Source: Rhodothermaceae bacterium
Lineage (GTDB): Bacteria > Bacteroidota > Rhodothermia > Rhodothermales > JAHEMB01
NCBI GenBank assembly: GCA_024643915.1
Contig: JAHEMB010000103.1
Coordinates: 1-8,470 of the forward strand
Direction of reading: 5' to 3'
DNA length: 8,470 nt
Part shown: piece after piece, positions 1-5,583 of the stretch
Layout of the letters: each line of letters opens with the position of its first letter
Numbering within the stretch: the stretch's first letter is position 1
The notes under the pieces: generated by a model
What the model was told of the DNA's origin: nothing
The model's input: only the letters and a program-made list of their open reading frames with translations
Database searches by the model: none
Made by a program: the position numbers and the translations under genes

Positions 1-744
1 CGCCAGGCCGCCATCGACATGGAGGACGTGGCCGGTGACGTAATCGGCGGCGGGCGAAGCGAGGAAAAGCACGGCGGCGGCGATGTCCTTGGGACTGGCC
101 GGGCGACCGAGGGGGACGGCGCCCAGCATCGCCTCGCGGGCCGCCTCGGCGAGTTGGGCCGTCATGTCCGTCTCCACATAGCCGGGGGCCACCACGTTCA
201 CCGTCACGCCCCGCCGCCCCAGCTCTTTCGCGAGACTCTTCGAGAAGCCGATGATGCCGGCCTTCGACGCGGCGTAGTTGGTCTGGCCGGGGTTACCCGT
301 GACGCCGACGACCGAGGAGATGTTGATGATTTTTCCGCCACGCTGCTTCATCATGGGCCGGTATGCGGCCTTGGCGAAGTTGAAGACGCTTTTGAGGTTG
401 GTGCCGATGACGGCGTCCCAGTCGTCATCGCTCATGCGCAGCATCAGGTTGTCGCGCGTGACGCCTGCGTTGTTGACGAGCACATCAAGCGTGCCCCAGG
501 CGTCGAGCACGCCCTGCACGGCCTGCGCCGCGTGCTCGCCCGAGGCAGCATCGCCCTGGAAGACGAGCACCTCGGCGCCCTTTTGTTCGAGCGCCTGCTT
601 AAGGGTTTCGGCTTCTTCGGTAGAGGAGCGGTAGGTAAAGGCCACACGCGCCCCGGCCCCAGCCAGAGCCTCGACGATGGCCCGCCCGATGCCGCGTGTG
701 CCGCCCGTGACGAGCGCGTTCTTGCCGGAAATATCAAGCTTCAT
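1..744 (-). CDS. fabG: 3-oxoacyl-[acyl-carrier-protein] reductase FabG (3' end cut by window edge)
   Basis: FabG is the NADPH-dependent short-chain dehydrogenase that reduces beta-ketoacyl-ACP to beta-hydroxyacyl-ACP in each cycle of type II fatty-acid elongation, in the cytosol. The minus-strand frame runs open for 248 codons from an ATG at 744. It shows the Rossmann glycine motif TGGTRGIG (residues 13-20), NNAG (91-94), the structural Asn116, and the catalytic set Ser144, Tyr157 and Lys161 in YAASK. It reaches the C-terminal VDGGLA typical of the family, so only the last residue or so and the stop are missing. No Shine-Dalgarno is visible; the bases before the ATG are heptad repeat. It follows fabD by 95 nt, as in many fab operons, and acpP would be an expected next gene outside the window. 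The SDR fold is certain; FabG rather than a paralogue is supported by the operon. Confidence 0.95.
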   Translation of the reverse strand, partial: MKLDISGKNALVTGGTRGIGRAIVEALAGAGARVAFTYRSSTEEAETLKQALEQKGAEVLVFQGDAASGEHAAQAVQGVLDAWGTLDVLVNNAGVTRDNLMLRMSDDDWDAVIGTNLKSVFNFAKAAYRPMMKQRGGKIINISSVVGVTGNPGQTNYAASKAGIIGFSKSLAKELGRRGVTVNVVAPGYVETDMTAQLAEAAREAMLGAVPLGRPASPKDIAAAVLFLASPAADYVTGHVLHVDGGLA

Positions 745-830
745 TCAATTGTGGATTGCGGAATTCGGATTGCGGATTGGAGGTCTCTAGAGAACAATCC
801 AAAATCGCAAATCCAAAATCCAAAATGGAT
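744..830. repeat. Heptad-repeat inverted element A (fabG/fabD gap)
   Basis: The whole fabG-fabD gap is built of 7-base units. On the plus strand, 796-830 reads as five units: AATCCAA three times plus AATCGCA and AATGGAT. On the minus strand, 778 down to 744 reads as five units of the same type: AATCCGC, AATCCGA, ATTCCGC, AATCCAC and AATTGAA. Between the arms (779-795) is the palindrome TCTCTAGAGA (784-793). The last left-arm unit touches the fabG start codon. Folded as RNA, the arms give short GGATT/AATCC helices separated by two-base mismatches every seven bases. The function is unknown. In layout it resembles the heptanucleotide tandem repeats (STRR) of filamentous cyanobacteria, but with inverted arms. 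Confidence 0.8.
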
Positions 831-839
831 CGCTCTTGC

Positions 840-1793
840 TTACGCCGGTACATCCATCGCCGCTGCCTCATCGGCGGTGCCCACCGTGGCCGTGGCGACA
901 TCGCGTCCGAGCGTGCGACGGGCGAGGCCGCTAAGGATGTTGCCCGCTCCCACCTCGACGAAGCGTTCGGCGCCGTTGGCCTGCATGGCGCGGAGCGTCT
1001 GTGCCCAGCGGACGGGCGCCATGAGCTGTTCGAGGAGGCGGGCGCGGATCTCCTCCGGGTCGGTCGATGGGGCGGCGGTGACGTTGAGGTAGACAGGGCA
1101 GCGTGGAGCCCTGAGATCAAGGTGCGCCAGGGCCTCGGCCAGGCCGTCGCGGGCGTGCGCCATGAGGGGCGAATGGAAGGCGCCGCTGACCGGCAGGGCC
1201 ACCACTTTCCGTGCGCCACGCGCTTTCAGCAGGGTCATCGCGCGCTCCACCGCGTCCACATCGCCCGAGATGACGACCTGCCCCGGCGCGTTGAAGTTGG
1301 CGGGCTGCACGAGGCTGCCGGGCGCTTCGGAGGCTTCGAGGCAAGCTTCCTCCACCACGTCGTCGTCGGCCCCGAGGGCGGCGGCCATGGCGCCGGGGCG
1401 CTGCTCGCCGGCCTCGGCCATGAGTCGCCCCCGCAGCCGCACCACTGCCAACCCTTCGGCAAAGTTGAGGGCGCCGGCAGCGGCGAGGGCGCTGTACTCA
1501 CCCAGGCTGTGACCGGCCGACATGCCGGGCCGTATCCCCTGCTCCTCCAGCACGGCAACGGCGGCGAGGCTATGGACGTAAAGGGCGGGCTGCGTCACAT
1601 CGGTCTGCTTGAGCGCCTCGGCCTCCGCCGCCTCATCACCGCCTGCCCCGAACATTCTTTCCGTCAGGGAAAAGCCAAGATGGGCGTCGGCCTCGTCGAA
1701 GACGCGCCGCGCCTCGTCGAATTGCTTGTACAGATCCCGCCCCATCCCGACGAACTGCGACCCCTGACCGGGAAAGAGAAAAGCGACTTTCAT
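840..1793 (-). CDS. fabD: Malonyl-CoA:ACP transacylase FabD
   Basis: FabD moves the malonyl group from CoA to acyl carrier protein, giving the extender unit for FabH and the elongating ketosynthases. The 317-residue product is close to the usual length of about 310. It begins with the oxyanion-loop motif FPGQGSQ (residues 7-13) and has the nucleophile Ser96 in GHSLGEYSAL, Arg121 in the RLRG segment that binds the malonyl carboxylate, and the catalytic His207 in PVSGAFHSPLM. The acyltransferase domain covers nearly the whole chain, with the ferredoxin-like insert around residues 130-200. The ATG at 1793 starts exactly where the family starts (MKVAFLFPGQG). No Shine-Dalgarno precedes it; heptad repeat runs into the ATG. 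It sits 74 nt after fabH and 95 nt before fabG, so co-transcription is likely. Confidence 0.96.
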   Translation of the reverse strand: MKVAFLFPGQGSQFVGMGRDLYKQFDEARRVFDEADAHLGFSLTERMFGAGGDEAAEAEALKQTDVTQPALYVHSLAAVAVLEEQGIRPGMSAGHSLGEYSALAAAGALNFAEGLAVVRLRGRLMAEAGEQRPGAMAAALGADDDVVEEACLEASEAPGSLVQPANFNAPGQVVISGDVDAVERAMTLLKARGARKVVALPVSGAFHSPLMAHARDGLAEALAHLDLRAPRCPVYLNVTAAPSTDPEEIRARLLEQLMAPVRWAQTLRAMQANGAERFVEVGAGNILSGLARRTLGRDVATATVGTADEAAAMDVPA

Positions 1794-1872
1794 AGTTTAT
1801 CGGTTGTCGGTTTGCCGGTTTTCGGTTTCTCTGAGAGAACGGGAAACTGTGAACCGGAAACCGGAAACTATT
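1792..1872. repeat. Heptad-repeat inverted element B (fabD/fabH gap)
   Basis: The plus strand at 1838-1872 is five 7-base units, each beginning AAC: AACCGGA twice, AACGGGA, AACTGTG and AACTATT. The minus strand from 1827 to 1792 gives AACCGAA, AACCGGC, an 8-base AAACCGAC, AACCGAT and AAACTAT. The core is TTCTCTGAGAGAA (1827-1839), a perfect palindrome around one central base. The left arm overlaps the fabD ATG (1791-1793) and the right arm overlaps the fabH stop TAG (1868-1870), so the element occupies the entire gap. The layout matches the element between fabG and fabD, but the unit sequence is different. Confidence 0.8.
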
Positions 1873-2908
1873 CAGCGGCGACCAGCACTTCCTCTTGCTC
1901 GGCGGGGACGGCCATGGTGCTGCCGTCGTAGGCCCATTTCACGTAAGCTGCGCCCCAGGTGAAACCGCCTCCGAAAGCCGCCAGCACGAGGTTGTCGCCG
2001 CGCCGGAAGTCGCCTTCCCAGTCGTAGAGGCAGAGGGGGATGGTGGCAGCAGTGGTGTTGCCGTAGCGCTCAATGTTGAGCGTCACCTTCTCCATGGTGA
2101 TGCCCATGCGGCGGGCGGTGGCATCGATGATACGCTGGTTGGCCTGATGCGGGATGAGGTAGTGCACGTCTTCGCCACTGAGGCCATTGCGTTCCATGAT
2201 GGTGCCGGCCACGCCGGCCATGCCTTCTACAGCGAATTTGAAGACGGCGCGGCCCTCCTGATGGAGATAATGCAGCCGCTTGTCGAGCGTCTCGTGCGAG
2301 GACGGATTGAGGCTGCCGCCGCCTTTCATGCACAGCATGTCCCAGTTGCTGCCGTCGGTGTGCAGGACGGTGTCGAGAATGCCGTTGCCCGCCACGTCGG
2401 CTTCCAGCAGCACCGCCCCGGCACCGTCGCCGAAGAGGACACAGGTGTTGCGGTCGGTGTAATCGACGATGCTGCTCATCTTGTCGGCGCCGATGACGAG
2501 CACCTTGTCGTACCGGCCACTCTCGATAAAGCGAGCCCCCGTGGAGAGGGCAAACAGGAAACCGCTGCACGCGGCGGAGAGGTCGAAGCCCCAGGCGTTC
2601 GTCGCGCCGATTTGGGCCTGAACGAGGCAGGCCGTGGCGGGGAAGAACATATCCGGCGTCACGGTGGCGACGATGATCACGTCGATCTCCTCAGCACCGA
2701 TGCCGCGCTTCCGCAAGACCTCCCGTGCCGCCTCCGTTGCCATGAAAGAGGTCGCCTTGTCTTCATCCCGGAGGATGCGGCGCTCGCGGATGCCGGTGCG
2801 GCTGCGGATCCACTCGTCGTTCGTATCGACCATCTGCTCCAGGTCCGCATTGGTCAGGCGGTCCTCCGGCAGAAAGTGTCCGACGGCAGTGATGGCTGCG
2901 TGCAACAT
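1868..2908 (-). CDS. fabH: Beta-ketoacyl-ACP synthase III FabH
   Basis: FabH condenses an acyl-CoA primer with malonyl-ACP, the first step of fatty-acid synthesis; its primer choice sets straight or branched chains. The 346-residue thiolase-fold protein carries the catalytic triad Cys114 (in SAACSGF), His254 (in PHQAN) and Asn284 (in YGNTTAA). It also has the N-terminal signature DTNDEWIRSRTGIRERR and the C-terminal GGGFTWGAA. About 20 acidic and alanine-rich residues follow the usual end of the fold (near residue 325), a short non-conserved tail. The ATG at 2908 gives the canonical start (AAITAVGHFLP). No clear Shine-Dalgarno is seen upstream. The gap to plsX is 90 nt and has no heptad repeats and no feature I can name. 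Confidence 0.96.
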   Translation of the reverse strand: MLHAAITAVGHFLPEDRLTNADLEQMVDTNDEWIRSRTGIRERRILRDEDKATSFMATEAAREVLRKRGIGAEEIDVIIVATVTPDMFFPATACLVQAQIGATNAWGFDLSAACSGFLFALSTGARFIESGRYDKVLVIGADKMSSIVDYTDRNTCVLFGDGAGAVLLEADVAGNGILDTVLHTDGSNWDMLCMKGGGSLNPSSHETLDKRLHYLHQEGRAVFKFAVEGMAGVAGTIMERNGLSGEDVHYLIPHQANQRIIDATARRMGITMEKVTLNIERYGNTTAATIPLCLYDWEGDFRRGDNLVLAAFGGGFTWGAAYVKWAYDGSTMAVPAEQEEVLVAAE

Positions 2909-2998
2909 GGTAGCAGGTCCCGTTTTATGCGTACTTGGTGCGCTCGCTGTCGTGCTTTGTTCTTCGGTTTGCGAGGCTTAACCCTGCGGAGCGAACAA

Positions 2999-4003
2999 CT
3001 ACCCGGCGAGGGCTTCGGCGATGGCGCCGGCCACGTTCTGCTCGACGACTTCAGCGGCGGCTTCAATCATGCGCTCGATGGCGCGGGCCGTGGAGCCGCC
3101 GTGGCCGATGAGCACGTTGCCAGCGACGCCCAGCAGGGGCACCCCCCCGTATTCCTCATAGTCGAAATGGCGCCGCACGCCCCGCACCACCCGATCGACG
3201 GTTTGCTGCTCCTCCGCGTCAAGCTGCTGCCGCTCGAACTCCTGGTTCACGAAATGGGGCAGCACAGTCGCCATGCTCTCCCCGAGCTTCAGGATGACGT
3301 TGCCCACGAAGCCATCGCACACCACCACATCGACTGCGTGGTGAAACACGTCGCGACCCTCCACGTTGCCGCGAAAATGGAGGCCGGGCGTCTGACGCAG
3401 CAGCTCGAAAGTAGCCTTCACCTGGTCGTTGCCCTTCCCCGGCTCCTCGCCGATGTTGAGCAGGCCAATGCTAGGGTTCTCGTGCTTGAAGATACTGCGA
3501 GCGTAGATGCTGCCCATCTGGGCGAACTGCACTAGGTGCTCCGGCTTGCAATCGACGTTAGTGCCCACGTCGATGACAATGCAATGGCCGAGGACGGTGG
3601 GGAAGAAGCCGATGACTGAAGGCCGCGCCACCCCCGGCAGCCGGCCCAGAATAAACAGCGCCCCCGCCATGACGGCCCCCGTGCTGCCCGCGCTGACGAA
3701 GGCGTCAGCCTCGCCCTGCTTGTGCGCCTCCAGGCCCAGGCAGATCGACGAGCGCTTCTTGCTCTTCACGGCGGCCGCCGGCGCCTCGCCCATTTCGATG
3801 ATTTCCGGGGCCTCAACTACGCGGATCGGAAGGGCGTCGGCCTCGGGGTGCCGGGCGAGTTCGTCGCGCAGGCGGGCTTCCGGACCGAAGAGCAACACAT
3901 GCAGCGCGCCCTCCGCTGCCCGCACCGCCTGCACCGTCCCATCGACCACCACGGCCGGGGCGTCGTCGCCCCCCATCCCGTCCACGGCGATTCGTACTGG
4001 CAT
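2999..4003 (-). CDS. plsX: Phosphate acyltransferase PlsX
   Basis: PlsX converts acyl-ACP to acyl-phosphate, the donor used by PlsY to acylate glycerol-3-phosphate, linking fatty-acid synthesis to phospholipid synthesis as a peripheral membrane enzyme. The 334 residues match the family's usual length. Visible signatures are IAVDGMGGDDAP (5-16), VSAGSTGA (103-110), IDVGTN (144-149), GLLNIGEE (180-187), CDGFVGNV (229-236) and GNVLIGHG (295-302). The ATG at 4003 gives the standard N-terminus; there is no good Shine-Dalgarno. Its position between rpmF and fabH is the classic rpmF-plsX-fabH arrangement known from many bacteria. The 185-nt gap from rpmF is the largest inside the cluster and holds a possible attenuator, so plsX expression could be partly separate from rpmF. 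Confidence 0.97.
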   Translation of the reverse strand: MPVRIAVDGMGGDDAPAVVVDGTVQAVRAAEGALHVLLFGPEARLRDELARHPEADALPIRVVEAPEIIEMGEAPAAAVKSKKRSSICLGLEAHKQGEADAFVSAGSTGAVMAGALFILGRLPGVARPSVIGFFPTVLGHCIVIDVGTNVDCKPEHLVQFAQMGSIYARSIFKHENPSIGLLNIGEEPGKGNDQVKATFELLRQTPGLHFRGNVEGRDVFHHAVDVVVCDGFVGNVILKLGESMATVLPHFVNQEFERQQLDAEEQQTVDRVVRGVRRHFDYEEYGGVPLLGVAGNVLIGHGGSTARAIERMIEAAAEVVEQNVAGAIAEALAG

Positions 4004-4065
4004 ATCGGAAAGGGCTATCGCGTGCGAGAAGAATAGGCCGGCTCAAGATACGAAGGCCACCCCAT

Positions 4066-4128
4066 AAAAAAACGATGCACGCTCCGCCTGCCGACACCCG
4101 TCCGTGCCCTGGCATTTGAAACGTGCAT
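4066..4128 (-). terminator. Possible intrinsic terminator or attenuator between rpmF and plsX
   Basis: Read on the minus strand, a 7-base arm ATGCACG (4128-4122) and its perfect complement CGTGCAT (4081-4075) enclose about 40 bases. These bases contain a second, weaker pairing (TGCC with GGCA, and CAC with GTG). Two bases after the stem comes a run of seven T (4072-4066). Hairpin plus T-run is the shape of an intrinsic terminator, but the loop is long and the stem short. It lies between the L32 stop and the plsX start and could reduce read-through into the lipid genes. Confidence 0.3.
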
Positions 4129-4188
4129 GGTTAAAAAGGGTGAGGCCCACGGCGGGCGCTTCAACGATAATGATAAGGCGCGGGCGCG

Positions 4189-4377
4189 TCAAAATTCCTC
4201 GCGCTCTACGATCTGGCGGCCCCGGTAATGGCCACAGCTGGGGCAGGCCCGGTGCAACATCTTCGTGTTGCCGCAGGTGGGGCACTCCATGGTGTCGGGC
4301 TTCTTCAGGCTGCTGTAGTATTTCGCCCGCCGCTGCGACGTGCGCGCCTTCGAATGTTTTCTCTTCGGATGGGCCAT
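4189..4377 (-). CDS. rpmF: Large ribosomal subunit protein bL32
   Basis: bL32 is a small protein of the 50S subunit. The 62-residue product begins with the basic family signature MAHPKRKHSKARTSQRRA and carries two cysteine pairs, Cys32/Cys35 (CPTC) and Cys45/Cys48 (CPSC). It is therefore the zinc-binding form, not the cysteine-free form some bacteria use under zinc shortage. The ATG at 4377 is preceded by an AAAGG about nine bases upstream, a weak ribosome site. It follows the DUF177 gene, its usual neighbour, with a 76-nt gap that is a degenerate heptad-type inverted repeat. The minus-strand order DUF177, rpmF, plsX supports one transcript. Confidence 0.97.
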   Translation of the reverse strand: MAHPKRKHSKARTSQRRAKYYSSLKKPDTMECPTCGNTKMLHRACPSCGHYRGRQIVEREEF

Positions 4378-4383
4378 GATGGT

Positions 4384-4453
4384 GAACCTTTGTTTTCTGG
4401 GTTTCGGGTCTCGGGGTCAAGATCACCAGGGATCTGCCAACCCGAATCCCTTT
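4384..4453. repeat. Degenerate heptad-type inverted repeat D (rpmF/DUF177 gap)
   Basis: The left side has GGGTTTC, GGGTCTC and GGGGTCA as consecutive 7-base units (4399-4419); the right side has AACCCGA (4439-4445) and ATCCCTT (4446-4452). The arm GGGTTTCGGGT (4399-4409) pairs with ACCCGAATCCC (4440-4450) with one mismatch. Inside is a second hairpin, AGATC (4420-4424) with GATCT (4431-4435) around ACCAGG. It fills the gap from just upstream of rpmF to the DUF177 stop. It looks like a decayed or shorter member of the family in the fabG/fabD, fabD/fabH and dnaA/dnaN gaps, but its core differs, so membership is uncertain. Confidence 0.5.
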
Positions 4454-4948
4454 TTAGTTTTTGTCTTCGGCTTTGAGCTTGCGCAGGGCTTCCCAGCGCG
4501 GGTCGATGCTTTCCTCTTCGCCCTCGTCGCCAAAGCGCGTAGGAAGATCTTCGTCCTCGGCGCCGGGAGCCACGCGCCGCACCGGCAGGGCCAGCAGCAG
4601 GGTGTCCCGCACCGCGTCGGTCAGGTCAATCTCCTGGTCGGAGGGCAACAACTCGCGCACCTCCTCAAACTCATCGTCACTCTCCCTGACAAAGTCGGGC
4701 GGGACGAAGAGGAGGCTGTACGACCCTTCGATTGGCTGATCGAAGAGGACGAGCGTGCGGTCGCATTCGAGTGTAGCCGTGGCGCGGGCCTGGAGCATCA
4801 CCAGAATACGCTCACGGTGCACATCGAGCCGCGCCGTCACCTGAATGTCCTTAAAGGCTTCCGGGTCCAGTTCCACCGCCTCAGCTGAAGGCTGCAAAAC
4901 GATTTCGTGAAGGCCCGCTTTGAGCGGGGCAATCTCGATACGAACCAT
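4454..4948 (-). CDS. DUF177 family protein (YceD-like), upstream of rpmF
   Basis: The 164-residue acidic protein matches the DUF177/YceD family by its central IDLTDAVRDTLLLALPVRR (about residues 107-125), its single Cys62 in the ECDRTL segment, an acidic low-complexity stretch, and the C-terminal DPRWEALRKLK. Many relatives have a CxxC here; position 65 is Thr, so a metal site is unlikely. Its position directly before rpmF is the family hallmark. Members have been linked to 23S rRNA accumulation and ribosome assembly; that role is inferred here from family and neighbours. The start is the ATG at 4948, because GGGAGGA lies just upstream; an in-frame GTG at 4963 would swallow that site. It is the first gene of the leftward cluster and has the strongest ribosome site in it. 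Confidence 0.9.
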   Translation of the reverse strand: MVRIEIAPLKAGLHEIVLQPSAEAVELDPEAFKDIQVTARLDVHRERILVMLQARATATLECDRTLVLFDQPIEGSYSLLFVPPDFVRESDDEFEEVRELLPSDQEIDLTDAVRDTLLLALPVRRVAPGAEDEDLPTRFGDEGEEESIDPRWEALRKLKAEDKN

Positions 4949-4951
4949 GTT

Positions 4952-4958
4952 TCCTCCC
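4952..4958 (-). promoter_or_regulatory. Shine-Dalgarno site deciding the DUF177 start
   Basis: The minus strand reads GGGAGGA three bases before the ATG at 4948. This is the best ribosome site in the window and argues for that ATG over the in-frame GTG at 4963. Confidence 0.8.
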
Positions 4959-4970
4959 GTCACGAAAACA

Positions 4971-4988
4971 GTCGGCTCAGGAGCCGAC
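4971..4988 (-). promoter_or_regulatory. Perfect 8-bp inverted repeat in the leader of the DUF177-rpmF cluster
   Basis: GTCGGCTC and GAGCCGAC flank a two-base centre. As RNA it would form a six-base-pair stem with a six-base loop, followed by TGTTTTCG, about twelve bases before the Shine-Dalgarno. It could be a repressor operator, a translational or transcriptional attenuator, or an mRNA-stabilising 5' hairpin; the sequence does not decide which. Confidence 0.5.
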
Positions 4989-5084
4989 CGCTTCTCAAGT
5001 CATCTTCTAACAGACGGATAAAAACCGCAATGGAGGGCGTGTAGTTCCTCCGATCCTCTCCCGAAAAGCGGGTTGCACGCTGAA

Positions 5085-5156
5085 AACCCTGTGAAGGTGG
5101 CCGGGCGGAGGTCTCGTCCGGGCGTCGCGGCCTCGAGAACCAACCTCCTCAGGGTT
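5085..5156. other. Possible structured RNA region in the origin's left part
   Basis: AACCCTG (5085-5091) is perfectly complementary to CAGGGTT (5150-5156). Inside it, AGGTGG (5095-5100) pairs with CCAACCT (5140-5146) with one bulged base, and GGTCTCG (5110-5116) can pair with CGAGAACC (5134-5141) as an alternative. The region is GC-rich. It could be part of the leftward 5' leader, or of a rightward small RNA ending at the hairpin near 5258-5288. It matches no RNA family I recognise. Confidence 0.3.
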
Positions 5157-5216
5157 CGGGATGCACGGACAAATTTTAAGTGTGAAATCCCCGCCGATGC
5201 GCTTGATGTTCTAGCC

Positions 5217-5254
5217 CATTTTGATTACCATAAACGCGGCAACATTTTGATAAC
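5217..5254 (+). repeat. Direct repeat CATTTTGATWAC in an AT-richer stretch (candidate unwinding region)
   Basis: CATTTTGATTAC (5217-5228) and CATTTTGATAAC (5243-5254) match at 11 of 12 positions, 26 bases apart. The second contains TTTTGATAA, one base from the TGTTGATAA box used elsewhere in the gap. The surrounding 5165-5260 is AT-richer than the rest of the window. This would suit a duplex-unwinding element, but that is inference. Confidence 0.4.
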
Positions 5255-5257
5255 ATG

Positions 5258-5288
5258 ACAGGCGTCAAAGACGGCCTGTTTTGCTTTT
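5258..5288 (+). terminator. Plus-strand intrinsic terminator-like hairpin without an upstream gene
   Basis: ACAGGCGTC (5258-5266) pairs with GACGGCCTGT (5270-5279) with one bulged C around an AAA loop, giving nine base pairs. It is followed by TTTGCTTTT. The T-rich side is on the plus strand, so it would stop transcription moving toward dnaA. No known gene precedes it on that strand. It may end a small RNA or insulate the origin. Confidence 0.5.
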
Positions 5289-5295
5289 CGCACGG

Positions 5296-5320
5296 CCTCA
5301 ACGTGCCCCCGCACTTGAGG
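5296..5320. repeat. Strong 10-bp hairpin in oriC
   Basis: CCTCAA-C-GTGC pairs with GCAC-TTGAGG around a CCCC loop, with a single bulged C on the left arm. There is no T-run on either side, so it is not a typical terminator. It lies 16 bases after the preceding terminator-like hairpin. Confidence 0.6.
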
Positions 5321-5411
5321 CTTTGGCGTGCTAACACGAGATGGCGTTTTGAAGGGGTAGCGGCGCGAACGAGGCGTGCCAAGCACCTTCCCTGCGTACA
5401 CGGCCTGCGAG

Positions 5412-5431
5412 TGTGGGTAACTTGTTGATAA
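5412..5431 (-). promoter_or_regulatory. DnaA-box pair 1 (11-bp phased)
   Basis: TGTGGGTAA (5412-5420) and TGTTGATAA (5423-5431) are each one base from TGTGGATAA, the complement of the DnaA consensus TTATCCACA. They have the same orientation and their starts are 11 bases apart, about one helical turn, with the two-base spacer CT. Confidence 0.65.
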
Positions 5432-5471
5432 CTCAACAGCACCCCCTCTGAGGGCCGTGACCGCGTTTTAC

Positions 5472-5529
5472 GAACTTGTAACCTGAAAAGGAAGGTGTGT
5501 AAAACGCTTCCCTCCTTTTCCGCAAGTTC
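5472..5529. repeat. Long composite hairpin in oriC with a GTAAAACGC loop
   Basis: Outer arms GAACTTG (5472-5478) and CAAGTTC (5523-5529) are perfect complements. Inner arms GAAAAGGAAGG (5485-5495) and CCCTCCTTTTC (5510-5520) match at 10 of 11. The loop holds GTAAAACGC (5499-5507), which is also a perfect 9-bp partner of GCGTTTTAC (5463-5471) just outside, so two mutually exclusive pairings are possible. Confidence 0.6.
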
Positions 5530-5563
5530 AACTTTTACGGCTACTTAGCGGCTGTTATTTATG

Positions 5564-5583
5564 TGTTGACAACCTGTGCGTAA
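5564..5583 (-). promoter_or_regulatory. DnaA-box pair 2 (11-bp phased, weaker)
   Basis: TGTTGACAA (5564-5572) and TGTGCGTAA (5575-5583) each differ from TGTGGATAA at two positions. They share the orientation and the exact 11-base phasing of the pair at 5412-5431, again with a two-base spacer (CC). The repeated geometry is the main support. Confidence 0.45.

Noticed and set aside
744..830. Reading the heptad repeats as a CRISPR array, an intrinsic terminator or an IS end
   Set aside because: Units are seven bases with no spacers, there is no T-run, no target duplication and no transposase; they also lie inside an operon where full termination would be harmful.
1895..3535. A 546-codon open frame on the plus strand across fabH and plsX
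   Set aside because: It is antisense to two genes with full catalytic signatures, has no recognisable domain or ribosome site, and is expected from the high GC content; the same holds for the plus-strand frames at 19-1092 and 756-1931.
5150..5170. A GGTTCGGG string resembling a tRNA T-loop
   Set aside because: No acceptor, D-arm or anticodon arm can be fitted around it; the bases pair better with 5085-5091.
5073..5258. A 61-codon plus-strand frame with a TTG start, ending exactly at the terminator-like hairpin
   Set aside because: The abutment is suggestive, but there is no Shine-Dalgarno, no ATG, no recognisable motif, and the base composition changes abruptly within it. A non-coding transcript is at least as likely.
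5550..5572. TTGACA at 5567 as a promoter -35
   Set aside because: There is no acceptable -10 at 16-18 bases; the following sequence is GC-rich and lies inside an inverted repeat.
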